Part shown: positions 26,416 through 34,751 of the stretch, piece after piece
Layout: every line of letters begins with the position of its first letter
Position numbering within the stretch: position 1 is the stretch's first letter
Origin: Burkholderia sp. E7m39
GTDB taxonomy: Bacteria; Pseudomonadota; Gammaproteobacteria; Burkholderiales; Burkholderiaceae
Assembly (NCBI GenBank): GCA_001319865.1
Contig: BBSL01000120.1
Location: forward strand, 1 to 57,662
Direction of reading: 5' to 3'
DNA length: 57,662 bases
Position numbers and translations under genes: made by a program
The notes under the pieces: model-generated
What the model was told of the DNA's origin: nothing
Database searches by the model: none
The model's input: the letters and a program-made list of their open reading frames with translations, nothing else

Positions 26416-27471
26416 CTAGGCGTGAGACGCGGCGACGCGTTCCGCCAGCTTTGCGTCGTAGCTGGAATGGACATGCACGCGCTTCTTGTCCGGAAACGCG
26501 TAGTTGTAGGCTTTGCGAAGCGCGAGCGACGCTTCGTGAAAGCCGGACAGAATCAGCTTCTGCTTGTTTGGGTAACCGGCGATATCGCCCGCCGCGAAAA
26601 TGCCGGGCAGCGAGCTCTCATAGTTCGACGTATCGACGGCGATGCGTCCGCCTTGCAGGTCGATGCCCCATTTGGCAATCGGACCGAGATCCGCGACGAG
26701 GCCGAACAGCACGAGCAAATGATCGGCATCGACATGCACCGAGCCGCCGATTTGCTTGATCTCGACCGATGCGAGTTTTTGTCCGGGCGCACTCAGGCTG
26801 CCGATCGTGCCGACCAGGAAATCCATTTCGTGCGCTTCGACGGCGCGGCGCATGTTCGCGACGCTCGAATCCGTCGCGCTAAAACCGTTGCGTCGATGCA
26901 CGAGAGTAACGTGCTGCGCGACGCCGCGCAGCGCCAATGCCCAGTCGAGCGCCGAGTCGCCGCCGCCCGCGACCACGACTTTCTTGCCGGCGAACTCGTC
27001 GAGGTTGGGGACGCTGTAATGAACGTGGCGGCCTTCGAGCGGCACGGCTTCGTCGAGCGGCAGCCGCTGCGGGATGAACGAGCCGTTGCCGGCGGCGACC
27101 AGAATGGCGGCAGCTTCGAACGTGAGGCCCTTATCCGTGCACGCGCGCCACCGTCCATCGTCTAGCCGTTCGAGCGTCTCGACGCGATGCCCGAGATGCA
27201 TCGGCGGCGCGAACGGCCGGCATTGTTCGACGAGGCGATCGACGAGTTCGCGCGCGGTGCACACGGGGATGGCGGGGATGTCGTAGATCGGCTTGTCGGG
27301 ATACAGCTCGACACACTGTCCGCCCACGCGCTCGATGTTGTCGATGATATGGCTCGTGAGTCCGATCACGCCCGCCTCGAATGCCGCGAACAGGCCGACA
27401 GGCCCAGCTCCGACGATCAGTACATCGGTGCGGATGGGCGGCGCGGGCGGGGCGTCTGCGGGAGATGTCAT
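26416..27471 (-). CDS. ferredoxin-NADP+ reductase (thioredoxin-reductase-like)
   Basis: A 351-residue flavoprotein of the TrxR-like ferredoxin/flavodoxin-NADP+ reductase type. The FAD-binding GAGPVGLFAAFEAG is at residues 20-33. ERVGGQCVELYPDKPIYDIPA is diagnostic for this subfamily. The NADPH-binding GGGDSALDWAL lies near 175, and the C-terminal IFAAGDIAGYP closes the FAD site. The CxxC redox pair of thioredoxin reductase is absent, so electron transfer to ferredoxin or flavodoxin is expected. ATG 27471 has GAGGAG upstream; the long in-frame extension to 27894 is rejected. Confidence 0.88.
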   Translation of the reverse strand: MTSPADAPPAPPIRTDVLIVGAGPVGLFAAFEAGVIGLTSHIIDNIERVGGQCVELYPDKPIYDIPAIPVCTARELVDRLVEQCRPFAPPMHLGHRVETLERLDDGRWRACTDKGLTFEAAAILVAAGNGSFIPQRLPLDEAVPLEGRHVHYSVPNLDEFAGKKVVVAGGGDSALDWALALRGVAQHVTLVHRRNGFSATDSSVANMRRAVEAHEMDFLVGTIGSLSAPGQKLASVEIKQIGGSVHVDADHLLVLFGLVADLGPIAKWGIDLQGGRIAVDTSNYESSLPGIFAAGDIAGYPNKQKLILSGFHEASLALRKAYNYAFPDKKRVHVHSSYDAKLAERVAASHA

Positions 27472-28123
27472 ACAGGCTCCTCGAGCGAATCGGGTGATGT
27501 GGTGTGTATGCACGCATTCACGATACAGACAAGGGGATGCGCCGGCAATGAAGGCACCATGCCGGGCATGGATAAGCACAGAGGTCGAACGGTACGCGCT
27601 CGCGACTTGCGAGTGAGACATGGGGGCGGAAAAAACTACTGAACAGACCGCGCGCTCGACGCTCGCATGAATGGCAATGAGGGTATTAACGAGAAATTTA
27701 TTCTTTACTTTGGCCCCATATCCATTACGCACAGATTCAACTTTGACCCAGATTTCCCCACTCGAATTCATCGATAGGGCACAGGTCAGGGCGATCGATA
27801 AAAGCAGATTGTTTTCTCCAAACGCGCGCGAGCGAAAAGATTGTGCTATTTCGCGCGCTCCCTGCGCGCCCCTGCGACGGCGGTCGATATCCATACATTA
27901 GTGACGTCACGCGCGCAACCGGCGGCAATGGTTACCGCAGCGTCGATGGCGCCCGCATCCGATAAATGAAACGGGAACTGGCCGGTTCATGATCAGCGGC
28001 ACATAGCGTCTATTAATAAGGATGTCGAAGCAATTGAGGCGTTTTGCCACATCCTGTTCGCGCGCTCGCCGCATTCCCCCGATCGGGCTTTTTCGCCGGC
28101 ACCGCCCGGCAGTGGATTGATTT
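27472..28123. other. intergenic region between divergent genes
   Basis: 652 bp separating the ferredoxin reductase from the Tat lipoprotein gene. The stretch 27,690-27,740 is AT-rich. No gene, repeat or terminator seen. Confidence 0.45.
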
Positions 28124-29809
28124 GTGATAGTTAAACGTCGTCGATTTCTTGGTATGGTGAGCGCCGTTGGCGGGAGCTATGTGCTCGCTGCGTGCGGCGG
28201 CGGCGGGGGAAATGCAACGGACGCGAGTGCCGCCGTATCGACAACAGGCGCAACGTCAGGCAGCACGCCGGGCGCGGCTACGACGACGCAAATCGGCGGG
28301 ACATCGACGGCGGAAAGCGCAACGACGACGAACGGCGCGGCATCCGGCTCCTCAACCGACACCGCCACGCATGTCCCCAACGACATCGCCACGCCCGCAT
28401 CGGCAGATGGCACTGCCGTGCCGCCGGCTGCATCGATCACCGACAACCAGGCTGCGCTGTGGACGCTCGTCGGCGGCTCCGTCTATCGCAACAGCGTACA
28501 AGCGGGCAATACGTATAACGTCACGCTGCTGCTCTGGTATGGCAGCCTGATCTATCACCAGGGCTCGGGCGGGCAGTTCTACGGGTGGAGCGGCTCGGCC
28601 TGGCTCGCCTGCGCCGATCCCCGGCTGGGTGGCACGTCGGCGGATGGCACCACCGTGCCGCCCGCACCACGAATCATCGACAAGGTCGGCGCGACGTGGA
28701 CCATCGCGAACGGCGCCGTGCTTCGCAACAACGCGTTCGTCGGCGTGAGCGCAAACGCATCGCTGCTGCTCTGGTACGGCGGCAAGGTCTGGTATCGATC
28801 GACGGGCGGCCAGTTCCATGTCTGCGACGATCGCGGCGAGTGGTTGCCGTGCAGTGATCCGCGCATCGCGGCTGCAGCGACGCCCGGTTCTTTCCACGGT
28901 ATCAACGGGCACTACGACTATCGCTACACGCCTTCGCAGGTCGTGTCGATCTTGCGAAACATGGGTTGCTCTACCTATCGCATTGGTTGCACCGATGATC
29001 CCGCGCAGCTGAATGCCGTTGTGCCGCTCGCGCAGGCGTTTCAGTCGGCAGGGCTCACGCTGTTCGTGCTGCTGCAGATCGGCATGCGCGATGCAAACGG
29101 CGCGCTCCTCGCCAGCGAGGCGGCCGCGTACAACCGGGGGCACGCGTGCGGCGCGACCGTCGCATCGGCGCTCGCACCGTATGGCGTCGCGATGTATGAG
29201 TGCGGTAACGAACTGACGCGCGACAGCGCAATCATTCTCGATTCGACCAACGCGGGCACCAAGCCCATCGATTTCAACAACATCAACTGGCCTATCATGC
29301 GAGGCCTGATGCGCGGCATGATCGACGGCGTGAAGGCCGTTCAACCCGCGGCGAAATGCGGAATCAACTTCTGCGTCGCGGATATCGGCGCGGCGGATGC
29401 GTTGTGGGACGGCATGCAGCCCGACGGCACGAGCGGTTATCCGCAGGTTCGCTGGGATATGACGACGTGGCACAACTACGAGGTCTACGGCGACATCTTC
29501 GACATCGGCTCGGATGGCTCAGGGCCGGGCTTCGATTTGCCCGCTTATTGCCAGGCACGCTATGGCGTGCCGTTCCTTCTCACCGAATGGAACACGGGGC
29601 CCGAAAAGAGTCCGGCGTATCGCGCCAATTACATCAGCACGCGCTACGCGACCTACTATCAGGCGAGAAAAACAAACAACATTCAGTCGGTGATGTACTA
29701 CGAACTGGATAGCGGGAACGACACGTATGGCGTAATGATCGACGGCATGGCGGTAACGCTCACGTACAACGCGTTCGCGAGTTTCATCGCGATCCACGCC
29801 GACACCTGA
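28124..29809 (+). CDS. Tat-exported glycosidase-like lipoprotein with duplicated N-terminal module
   Basis: A 561-residue exported protein. It starts with a twin-arginine motif (KRRRFLG) and has a lipobox (VLAAC) directly before a Gly-rich run, so it is probably a Tat-dependent lipoprotein. A Ser/Thr/Ala-rich spacer (to about residue 85) follows. Then come two copies of a module of about 65 residues (DGTAVPPAASITD...LLLWYGSLIY...W; DGTTVPPAPRIID...LLLWYGGKVWY...W) and a TIM-barrel-like domain. There YECGNELT (Glu363) and LLTEWNTG (Glu488) fit the two catalytic carboxylates of clan-A glycosidases. It lies at the edge of the EPS locus and could trim or bind that polymer. I cannot name the GH family. 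Confidence 0.72.
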   Translation: MIVKRRRFLGMVSAVGGSYVLAACGGGGGNATDASAAVSTTGATSGSTPGAATTTQIGGTSTAESATTTNGAASGSSTDTATHVPNDIATPASADGTAVPPAASITDNQAALWTLVGGSVYRNSVQAGNTYNVTLLLWYGSLIYHQGSGGQFYGWSGSAWLACADPRLGGTSADGTTVPPAPRIIDKVGATWTIANGAVLRNNAFVGVSANASLLLWYGGKVWYRSTGGQFHVCDDRGEWLPCSDPRIAAAATPGSFHGINGHYDYRYTPSQVVSILRNMGCSTYRIGCTDDPAQLNAVVPLAQAFQSAGLTLFVLLQIGMRDANGALLASEAAAYNRGHACGATVASALAPYGVAMYECGNELTRDSAIILDSTNAGTKPIDFNNINWPIMRGLMRGMIDGVKAVQPAAKCGINFCVADIGAADALWDGMQPDGTSGYPQVRWDMTTWHNYEVYGDIFDIGSDGSGPGFDLPAYCQARYGVPFLLTEWNTGPEKSPAYRANYISTRYATYYQARKTNNIQSVMYYELDSGNDTYGVMIDGMAVTLTYNAFASFIAIHADT

Positions 29810-30141
29810 CGTTGTGCCGCGAATTTTTTTCGCCAAGCCGCGATCAAGCAATAATTCCAGCGCTATGCGACGTATTCTCATGAAGTGAGGTTTTTGCCGA
29901 CGGCATAGAGTCCGCACGACGAAATTGCACTTGGTGCAGGAGAAATTTTCAAAGGCGGAAACCTGCCGCTTGGCGCTCCCCGTTGCGCGTGTCAATTCAA
30001 CTGGCATGGTTACTGCTGTTTGAATGCGCCACGCATTGGATGTCCACGTCGGACGTCGATCGCGAACTCGAATCAGGCGCGCCCCTGTTGCATACAATCG
30101 AGGGCGCGCGCCGTGCTACGACAGGCAAACGGGAGAAAGCG
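29810..30141. other. intergenic region before the glycosyltransferase-receiver fusion gene
   Basis: 332 bp with a T-rich stretch just after the upstream stop (29,820-29,835) that may end transcription, though no stem precedes it. The good ribosome binding site GGAGAAAG for the next gene is at its end. Confidence 0.45.
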
Positions 30142-31560
30142 ATGCTTGACGCAGCGCGTTTGCGCAACGATTCCGTACCCACTTTCAAGCAGATGTTCCC
30201 GCCTTCGTCGGGTTCTGCACGACGCGCCATCGGCATCGTGCCGTGCGCGCTTGTCTATATCGAAACCGATAGCGCGGGAAGCCCGAATTGCAAGAACGGC
30301 GATCCGTTCTGCTACGTCGATCAGGCGATCACGCTCAACCGCAGTCTGAAGGCTGTCGGCCTGCCAACGCTCACGATTGCAACGAACGTGCGCGACGAGG
30401 TCGCGAAGTACCTCGACAAGGTCGACGCGCGATCCCGGCCGCACCTGGTGCAACTCGCGCAGTCGACAATGTCGTTGCCGAAGAACACCGGGTTCTACGC
30501 CGCGCATTTCAAGCTCGACATGATGGAGCAACTGGGCGCGATGCTGGGCGAAGGCGAGATGCTGATGGTCCTCGACACCGACATGCTCGCGCTTCGAACC
30601 ATGGATGACGAACTGCTGCGGCGATGCGAATCGACGGGCGTGGGCGCTTTTGACATTTCCGATCAGGAGTTCTCCGCGTATGGCGATGCGCGTGTGACAG
30701 CCGATCTCGAAGCGGTCGCGGGCACTCGCCTGCAAAACCCGAGATGGTTCGGCGGCGAGGTGTTGCTTGCATCGGCGGAGTTTATCGACGAGCTGGTGCC
30801 GTATGCGCATACCTGTTTCGAGCGTTACCGGCAGATTGCGCCGGAGCTCAATCACAACGGTGACGAAGCATTCATCTCGGCTGCATTGAATCTGCTTGCC
30901 GACCACGGACATCAGATCATCGATCTTGGCGTGCATCGCGCCGTCGGCCGTCATTGGTCCGGGAATACGCATCGCGACCTGCGCTGGTTCAAGGGGTGCT
31001 CGCTGTTGCATCTGCCTGGATGCAAGCGTCTGCTCGAACGGCAGGCGCGTCGGCCTTCGTTCAGCGCCGCGCACGTTTGGCGCCACCTCGTGCTGATGCA
31101 CGAGCTCAACCGGACTGTCTGGCCGCTCAGGCGCTGGGTCCGCACGCAAGTACGGCCGCGTCATCGTCCGCGCGCGCGGCATGCCGCGGCCAAGCCCGCG
31201 ACGCGAGTCGACGTGCTGGTGTTCGATCCCGATGCAGGGCGTCTGTCGCTGCTGGTGTCGCGGCTCACCTCGCGGGGCATGGAGGTGATGTCCGCGGTGA
31301 CGACGGAAGAGGCGCGGTGCGAAGCGCAGCGGCTCAATCCCCGCGTCATTGTCAGTTCGAGTCCCGTCGGGGTCGCCGATGCGGGGGAGTTCCTCGGCGA
31401 TGTATTCGGGGAGTCGGGCTACTCGAATCGCCCTGTGACGATCGCTTTTTCGACGGACGATGCGCGCCTCGACTGGGTGCAATGGGACCGCTGGTTTCCG
31501 CGTTCCACTGATCCCGCAGAGGTCGTCGATGCCGTCACCCAGGCACTGAGGCCCGGCTAA
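30142..31560 (+). CDS. glycosyltransferase-like protein fused to a degenerate receiver domain
   Basis: A 472-residue protein. Residues 1-330 resemble a nucleotide-sugar transferase with a GT-A-type fold: ALVYIETDSAG, YVDQAITLNRSLKAVGLPTLTIATN, the metal-binding DTD at residues 145-147 (VLDTDM), then NPRWFGGEVLLAS and NHNGDEAFISAALN. Residues from about 354 onward (TRVDVLVFDPDAGRLSLLVSRL...GMEVMSAVTTEEARCEAQRLNPRVIVSSSPV) have the layout of a response-regulator receiver. The phosphorylatable Asp after strand 3 is replaced by Ser and no conserved Lys is visible, so it is a pseudo-receiver. ATG 30142 with GGAGAAAG is the start; the longer frame from 29983 is rejected. Role inferred: EPS assembly, with the receiver regulating or docking it. 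Confidence 0.7.
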   Translation: MLDAARLRNDSVPTFKQMFPPSSGSARRAIGIVPCALVYIETDSAGSPNCKNGDPFCYVDQAITLNRSLKAVGLPTLTIATNVRDEVAKYLDKVDARSRPHLVQLAQSTMSLPKNTGFYAAHFKLDMMEQLGAMLGEGEMLMVLDTDMLALRTMDDELLRRCESTGVGAFDISDQEFSAYGDARVTADLEAVAGTRLQNPRWFGGEVLLASAEFIDELVPYAHTCFERYRQIAPELNHNGDEAFISAALNLLADHGHQIIDLGVHRAVGRHWSGNTHRDLRWFKGCSLLHLPGCKRLLERQARRPSFSAAHVWRHLVLMHELNRTVWPLRRWVRTQVRPRHRPRARHAAAKPATRVDVLVFDPDAGRLSLLVSRLTSRGMEVMSAVTTEEARCEAQRLNPRVIVSSSPVGVADAGEFLGDVFGESGYSNRPVTIAFSTDDARLDWVQWDRWFPRSTDPAEVVDAVTQALRPG

Positions 31561-31590
31561 CGCATCCACGCGCGTATTTTGTATCGGCGT

Positions 31591-31610
31591 TTTCAGCGGA
31601 GTCGCTGAAA
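31591..31610. promoter_or_regulatory. 8-bp inverted repeat, possible operator or weak terminator
   Basis: TTTCAGCG (31591-31598), 4-nt spacer GAGT, CGCTGAAA (31603-31610). It lies 31 bp after the glycosyltransferase-receiver gene and 60 bp before the AraC start at 31670. No T run follows, so a binding site is at least as likely as a terminator. Confidence 0.4.
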
Positions 31611-31669
31611 GATCGTCTTAGTAGTCGTTGCATGCGCAGGCATGCCATCCAACAATCCAGGGAGAGACC

Positions 31670-32719
31670 ATGTTCGTCGAAAACAACTGGCAATGGAAAC
31701 TGCACACACTCTGCAGCGACGTTTCGACCGTACGACGAATCGCGTTCGTACTCAGCGATGCATGCGATCTGCTCGGAATCGGCGCGATTGCCGAAGCATT
31801 CGAATGCGCGTGCTCACTCGCGAAGACGGAGTCTGCGCGCAGCTACGATATGCGCTTCCTTTCCACGAGCGGCGGACATGTCCAGTGCGACCGCTCGCTA
31901 TTCGTGTCGACGGACGAACTGGCGAACGCATTGGAGACGCCATTCTCGCGTGTGTTCGTTGCCGCTGGCCCACATTCGAGGGCAGTTTTCGACACGCCGT
32001 CGGCCGCGCAATGGTTGCACCGCATGCGCTCGAACGGCACGCCCGTCAAGTTCCTTGCGACGGCTGTCGACATGCAGGCAGTCGGCGCAGCAGCGCGTTC
32101 GCAGCAGGACGATAGCGCGGCCGCCAGCGGATACGAGCAGGCGCAGCGGCGCCGGGCGCAGTTGGGCAACGCGATCAAGGCAGCCTTCGAAGCCATACGC
32201 GCGGATTTCGGCGAATCCATCGCGCAGGAGGCGCTGCATCGCACGGCACTGCTCGATGCGAGCGAATGGGCCTCGTCGTCCGATGCGGCCAACACGGCGG
32301 GCGAGAGGATTCGCGCAGCGGCGCGCTGGCTGCGGGACAACTGCCATCGGTCCGTATGCGTCGCCGACGCCGCGGAGGCGTGCGCGATGAGCCAGCGCAC
32401 GCTGCTGCGCAACTTCCAGACTTATATCGGCACGTCGCCTTCCGAATATCTGCAGCGAGTGAGACTGGAGCGCGCCTGCGAGTTGCTGGCGGAAACCTCG
32501 TTGCCCGCGGACAAGGTGGCGCGGCACGTTGGACTGGCGAGCGGCGACAGGCTGGGCAAGCTGTTTCGCCGTTGCATCGGAAAATCGCCGACGGAGTACC
32601 GCGCGTGGACGCAAGGCAAAGCACAGGCAGAAGAAGAACGGGCAGATCGCGTTGCTTCCGCAGAACATTCGCAACGGGCGTTCAACGTGTATAGCGAAGG
32701 GCAACCGTTGAACGCCTGA
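31670..32719 (+). CDS. AraC/GlxA-family transcriptional regulator
   Basis: A 349-residue regulator. The N-terminal 190 residues have the GlxA-type DJ-1/PfpI-like fold (RRIAFVLSDACDLLGIGAIAEAFECA; FVAAGPHSRAVFDT at the position of the nucleophile elbow, without a catalytic Cys). The C-terminal 100 residues are the AraC DNA-binding domain (VCVADAAEACAMSQRTLLRNFQ and ADKVARHVGLASGDRLGKLFRR). ATG 31670 has GGGAGAG upstream. It is a clear paralogue of the regulator at 33720-34751, and the two point towards each other across the TupA-like gene. Likely regulates the EPS locus. Confidence 0.85.
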   Translation: MFVENNWQWKLHTLCSDVSTVRRIAFVLSDACDLLGIGAIAEAFECACSLAKTESARSYDMRFLSTSGGHVQCDRSLFVSTDELANALETPFSRVFVAAGPHSRAVFDTPSAAQWLHRMRSNGTPVKFLATAVDMQAVGAAARSQQDDSAAASGYEQAQRRRAQLGNAIKAAFEAIRADFGESIAQEALHRTALLDASEWASSSDAANTAGERIRAAARWLRDNCHRSVCVADAAEACAMSQRTLLRNFQTYIGTSPSEYLQRVRLERACELLAETSLPADKVARHVGLASGDRLGKLFRRCIGKSPTEYRAWTQGKAQAEEERADRVASAEHSQRAFNVYSEGQPLNA

Positions 32720-32737
32720 TCGAATGCACTGGCAGGG

Positions 32738-33697
32738 TCACGTCAGAAGCTTGCCCCATTCATAGTCGATGTAGTCGGGGGTGAAGGGCAGCACGCCTGC
32801 ACCCGGCGTGAATGTCAACTCGCCGAAGTACACGCGATTGTCTGGGGCATAAAGATCGACACGAACGTAATCGAAATCTTTTGCCAGCGTGGCAGCGGCA
32901 CGCAGCACGGCATCCAGGTTCTCCGGTCTCGCGGGAGGCACGGGACTGCGCGTGTACGGCCCGATCATCACGTCCGTGCGCCGCCATTGGGCGTCGAAGA
33001 CGTCGCCGTGAGTGCTGCTGCCAAAGCGGTCCGTGATCAGCAGGATATACATCAGCGGCCGCCCCGATGGCCCGCCAAAGCAGTGGATTTTAAAGTCTGC
33101 GGGAATCTGGCCGGAGCGGTCCAGCAGCAGCGCTTCGAAAAAAATGCGCGGCTTGATCGTCCGATAGTGCCGCTCGCGGGCGACCCAATAGAACGACGTG
33201 GCGAGCCAACGGTCGGCGAGTGCCTTGAGACTTTCGAACGTAGTCGCCGATTTGTCCCTGACGATTTCGACAAACGTGCTGCCGTGATTGGCCTTCATCA
33301 CAAATGAATTCGGCAGCGCATCGAACACTTCGCGCGTAAATACATCGGGCGCCGCAATGAGCGGAATCAGATGTTCTTCTCCAAGCTTTGCCGCAACGTA
33401 TTCCCGTACGTCGATCTTGTCGGTCAATCGCACATAGCGCGGATCGGGCCGAAGATTGCGTTGCAGGATCTTTTCGTTGAAAGTCGCGGGCTGCCGCAAC
33501 CGCGGATAGCGGCCGATGCGTTTCTTGTGCAACAGACTGACGAACAGCGAATCGGGCAGCATCGCCTTGGCTTTCTCTTTCATTCTCATGACCGTGGATT
33601 GCGGCGAACGGGCGCTTGCTGCGTCCTGGTCCCGCAGCCGTTCATCGGTGGATCGACGCACTTGCGCAGCAGTGCGCGCATATTCTGTTATTGGCAT
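32738..33697 (-). CDS. TupA-type ATP-grasp protein (polysaccharide biosynthesis)
   Basis: A 319-residue protein of the TupA-like ATP-grasp class, named after teichuronopeptide synthesis in alkaliphilic bacilli. Landmarks are QPATFNEKILQRNLRPDPRY near the N-terminus, the central DKIDVREYVAAKLGEEHLIPL, FVMKANHGST (phosphate loop region), ADFKIHCFGG and the C-terminal VRVDLYAPDNRVYFGELTFTPGAG, with the metal-binding Asp and Glu. ATP-grasp chemistry suggests amide ligation of an amino acid or similar group onto a sugar acid; the actual substrate is unknown. A GGGAGAG ribosome binding site supports the start. It is downstream of the second AraC/GlxA gene on the same strand (22 bp gap), so the two are probably co-transcribed. 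Confidence 0.8.
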   Translation of the reverse strand: MPITEYARTAAQVRRSTDERLRDQDAASARSPQSTVMRMKEKAKAMLPDSLFVSLLHKKRIGRYPRLRQPATFNEKILQRNLRPDPRYVRLTDKIDVREYVAAKLGEEHLIPLIAAPDVFTREVFDALPNSFVMKANHGSTFVEIVRDKSATTFESLKALADRWLATSFYWVARERHYRTIKPRIFFEALLLDRSGQIPADFKIHCFGGPSGRPLMYILLITDRFGSSTHGDVFDAQWRRTDVMIGPYTRSPVPPARPENLDAVLRAAATLAKDFDYVRVDLYAPDNRVYFGELTFTPGAGVLPFTPDYIDYEWGKLLT

Positions 33698-33719
33698 GTC
33701 TGCGCTCTCCCATCTCCCG

Positions 33720-34751
33720 CTAGTCGGCCGACTTCATCAGCACATCGTCCGCGACATCGCGTTCGCTGGGCTCGCTCTGCGCAACGACAGGAGGGACCAC
33801 GCGGCTTCCGTTACGCAGGTGACGTAACGCGCGGAAACTCGTCGGAGACATGCCGTAGCGGACCTTGAAGATACGCCCCAGCCGGTTTCCGTCGCCCATG
33901 CCGCAACGCCTTGCAATCTTGTCGATCGGCAAGTCCGTATCCATCAGCATGGAACAGACCACCTCGAAGCGCGTGCGAAGCAGGTATTCGAGGGGCGTCA
34001 TGCCAAACTCGACCTTGAATCTGCGCTGATAATTCCGTTTGCTCATGGCCGCGGAATCGGCAGCCTGACTCACTGAAATCGTCTTGCTGTAGTTCTCTCT
34101 GATCCAGCGCGCCGACTCGCGGATTTTCTCCGTAGTGGTCGCCACGCCGAGATCGTCTGCATCGGGCCGCATGCGCTCGTGCACGTGCGGTTGAAGCGCA
34201 TGTGCGATACGGCGTGCAGTTTCCGCACTGAGGTCGCGCTCTATCTGGACGAGCGCCATGTCGGTCGCCGTTGCGCCAGCGGGCCGCGTTTCCGACAAGC
34301 CGTCGTCGAGCACGAACACGGGCACGACGGTCTGGCCCGGGGCGCTCGACAAATCTGTCTTTTGCCGCGTGCAGGACGAGGCGCCCGAACCTTGCCGCGA
34401 CAGCCACGATACGAGGTGCTCGCTCGACTGGGTCATAGGGTCGCCGCTGCATGCAACGAAGAATGCATGGAAATCGACGAGCTGATAGCGGTCCAGTTTC
34501 TGTGTCCAGATCGGAAAACTCGAGCCGCCCGTCACGAAGCCTCCCGACTCCGACAGCACCGAGAAGCGATAGGGCGGCTCGTCGCCCACTTGCTCTTCGA
34601 GCCTGTTCGCGAGGCAAAAAGCGTCGCCGATCGCTCCCGCTGCTGCCATCGAGCAATTCGGAGAGATGAGTAGACCAATGTGCTTTTCAAATTTCGGTTT
34701 TTCGGGCCGTCCATCGGCACGCCACGGATCTGTTTGATAAATCCCATTCAC
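33720..34751 (-). CDS. AraC/GlxA-family transcriptional regulator (second copy)
   Basis: A 343-residue regulator paralogous to the one at 31670. It has an N-terminal DJ-1/PfpI-like domain (HIGLLISPNCSMAAAGAIGDAF; FHAFFVACSGDP, with a Cys near the nucleophile position) and a C-terminal AraC domain (ISVSQAADSAAMSKRNYQRRF; IDKIARRCGMGDGNRLGRIFK). I place the start at GTG 34751, because GGGAGAG lies about 6 nt before it. The longer frame to 34766 starts with TTG and would put that ribosome binding site inside the gene. It reads away from the EPS kinase gene across a 923-bp gap, a good position to control both. Confidence 0.85.
   Translation of the reverse strand: MNGIYQTDPWRADGRPEKPKFEKHIGLLISPNCSMAAAGAIGDAFCLANRLEEQVGDEPPYRFSVLSESGGFVTGGSSFPIWTQKLDRYQLVDFHAFFVACSGDPMTQSSEHLVSWLSRQGSGASSCTRQKTDLSSAPGQTVVPVFVLDDGLSETRPAGATATDMALVQIERDLSAETARRIAHALQPHVHERMRPDADDLGVATTTEKIRESARWIRENYSKTISVSQAADSAAMSKRNYQRRFKVEFGMTPLEYLLRTRFEVVCSMLMDTDLPIDKIARRCGMGDGNRLGRIFKVRYGMSPTSFRALRHLRNGSRVVPPVVAQSEPSERDVADDVLMKSAD

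Noticed and set aside
27472..27894. in-frame N-terminal extension of the ferredoxin reductase (to 492 codons)
   Set aside because: The ATG at 27471 has GAGGAG upstream and the enzyme begins directly before its FAD motif; the extension resembles no domain.
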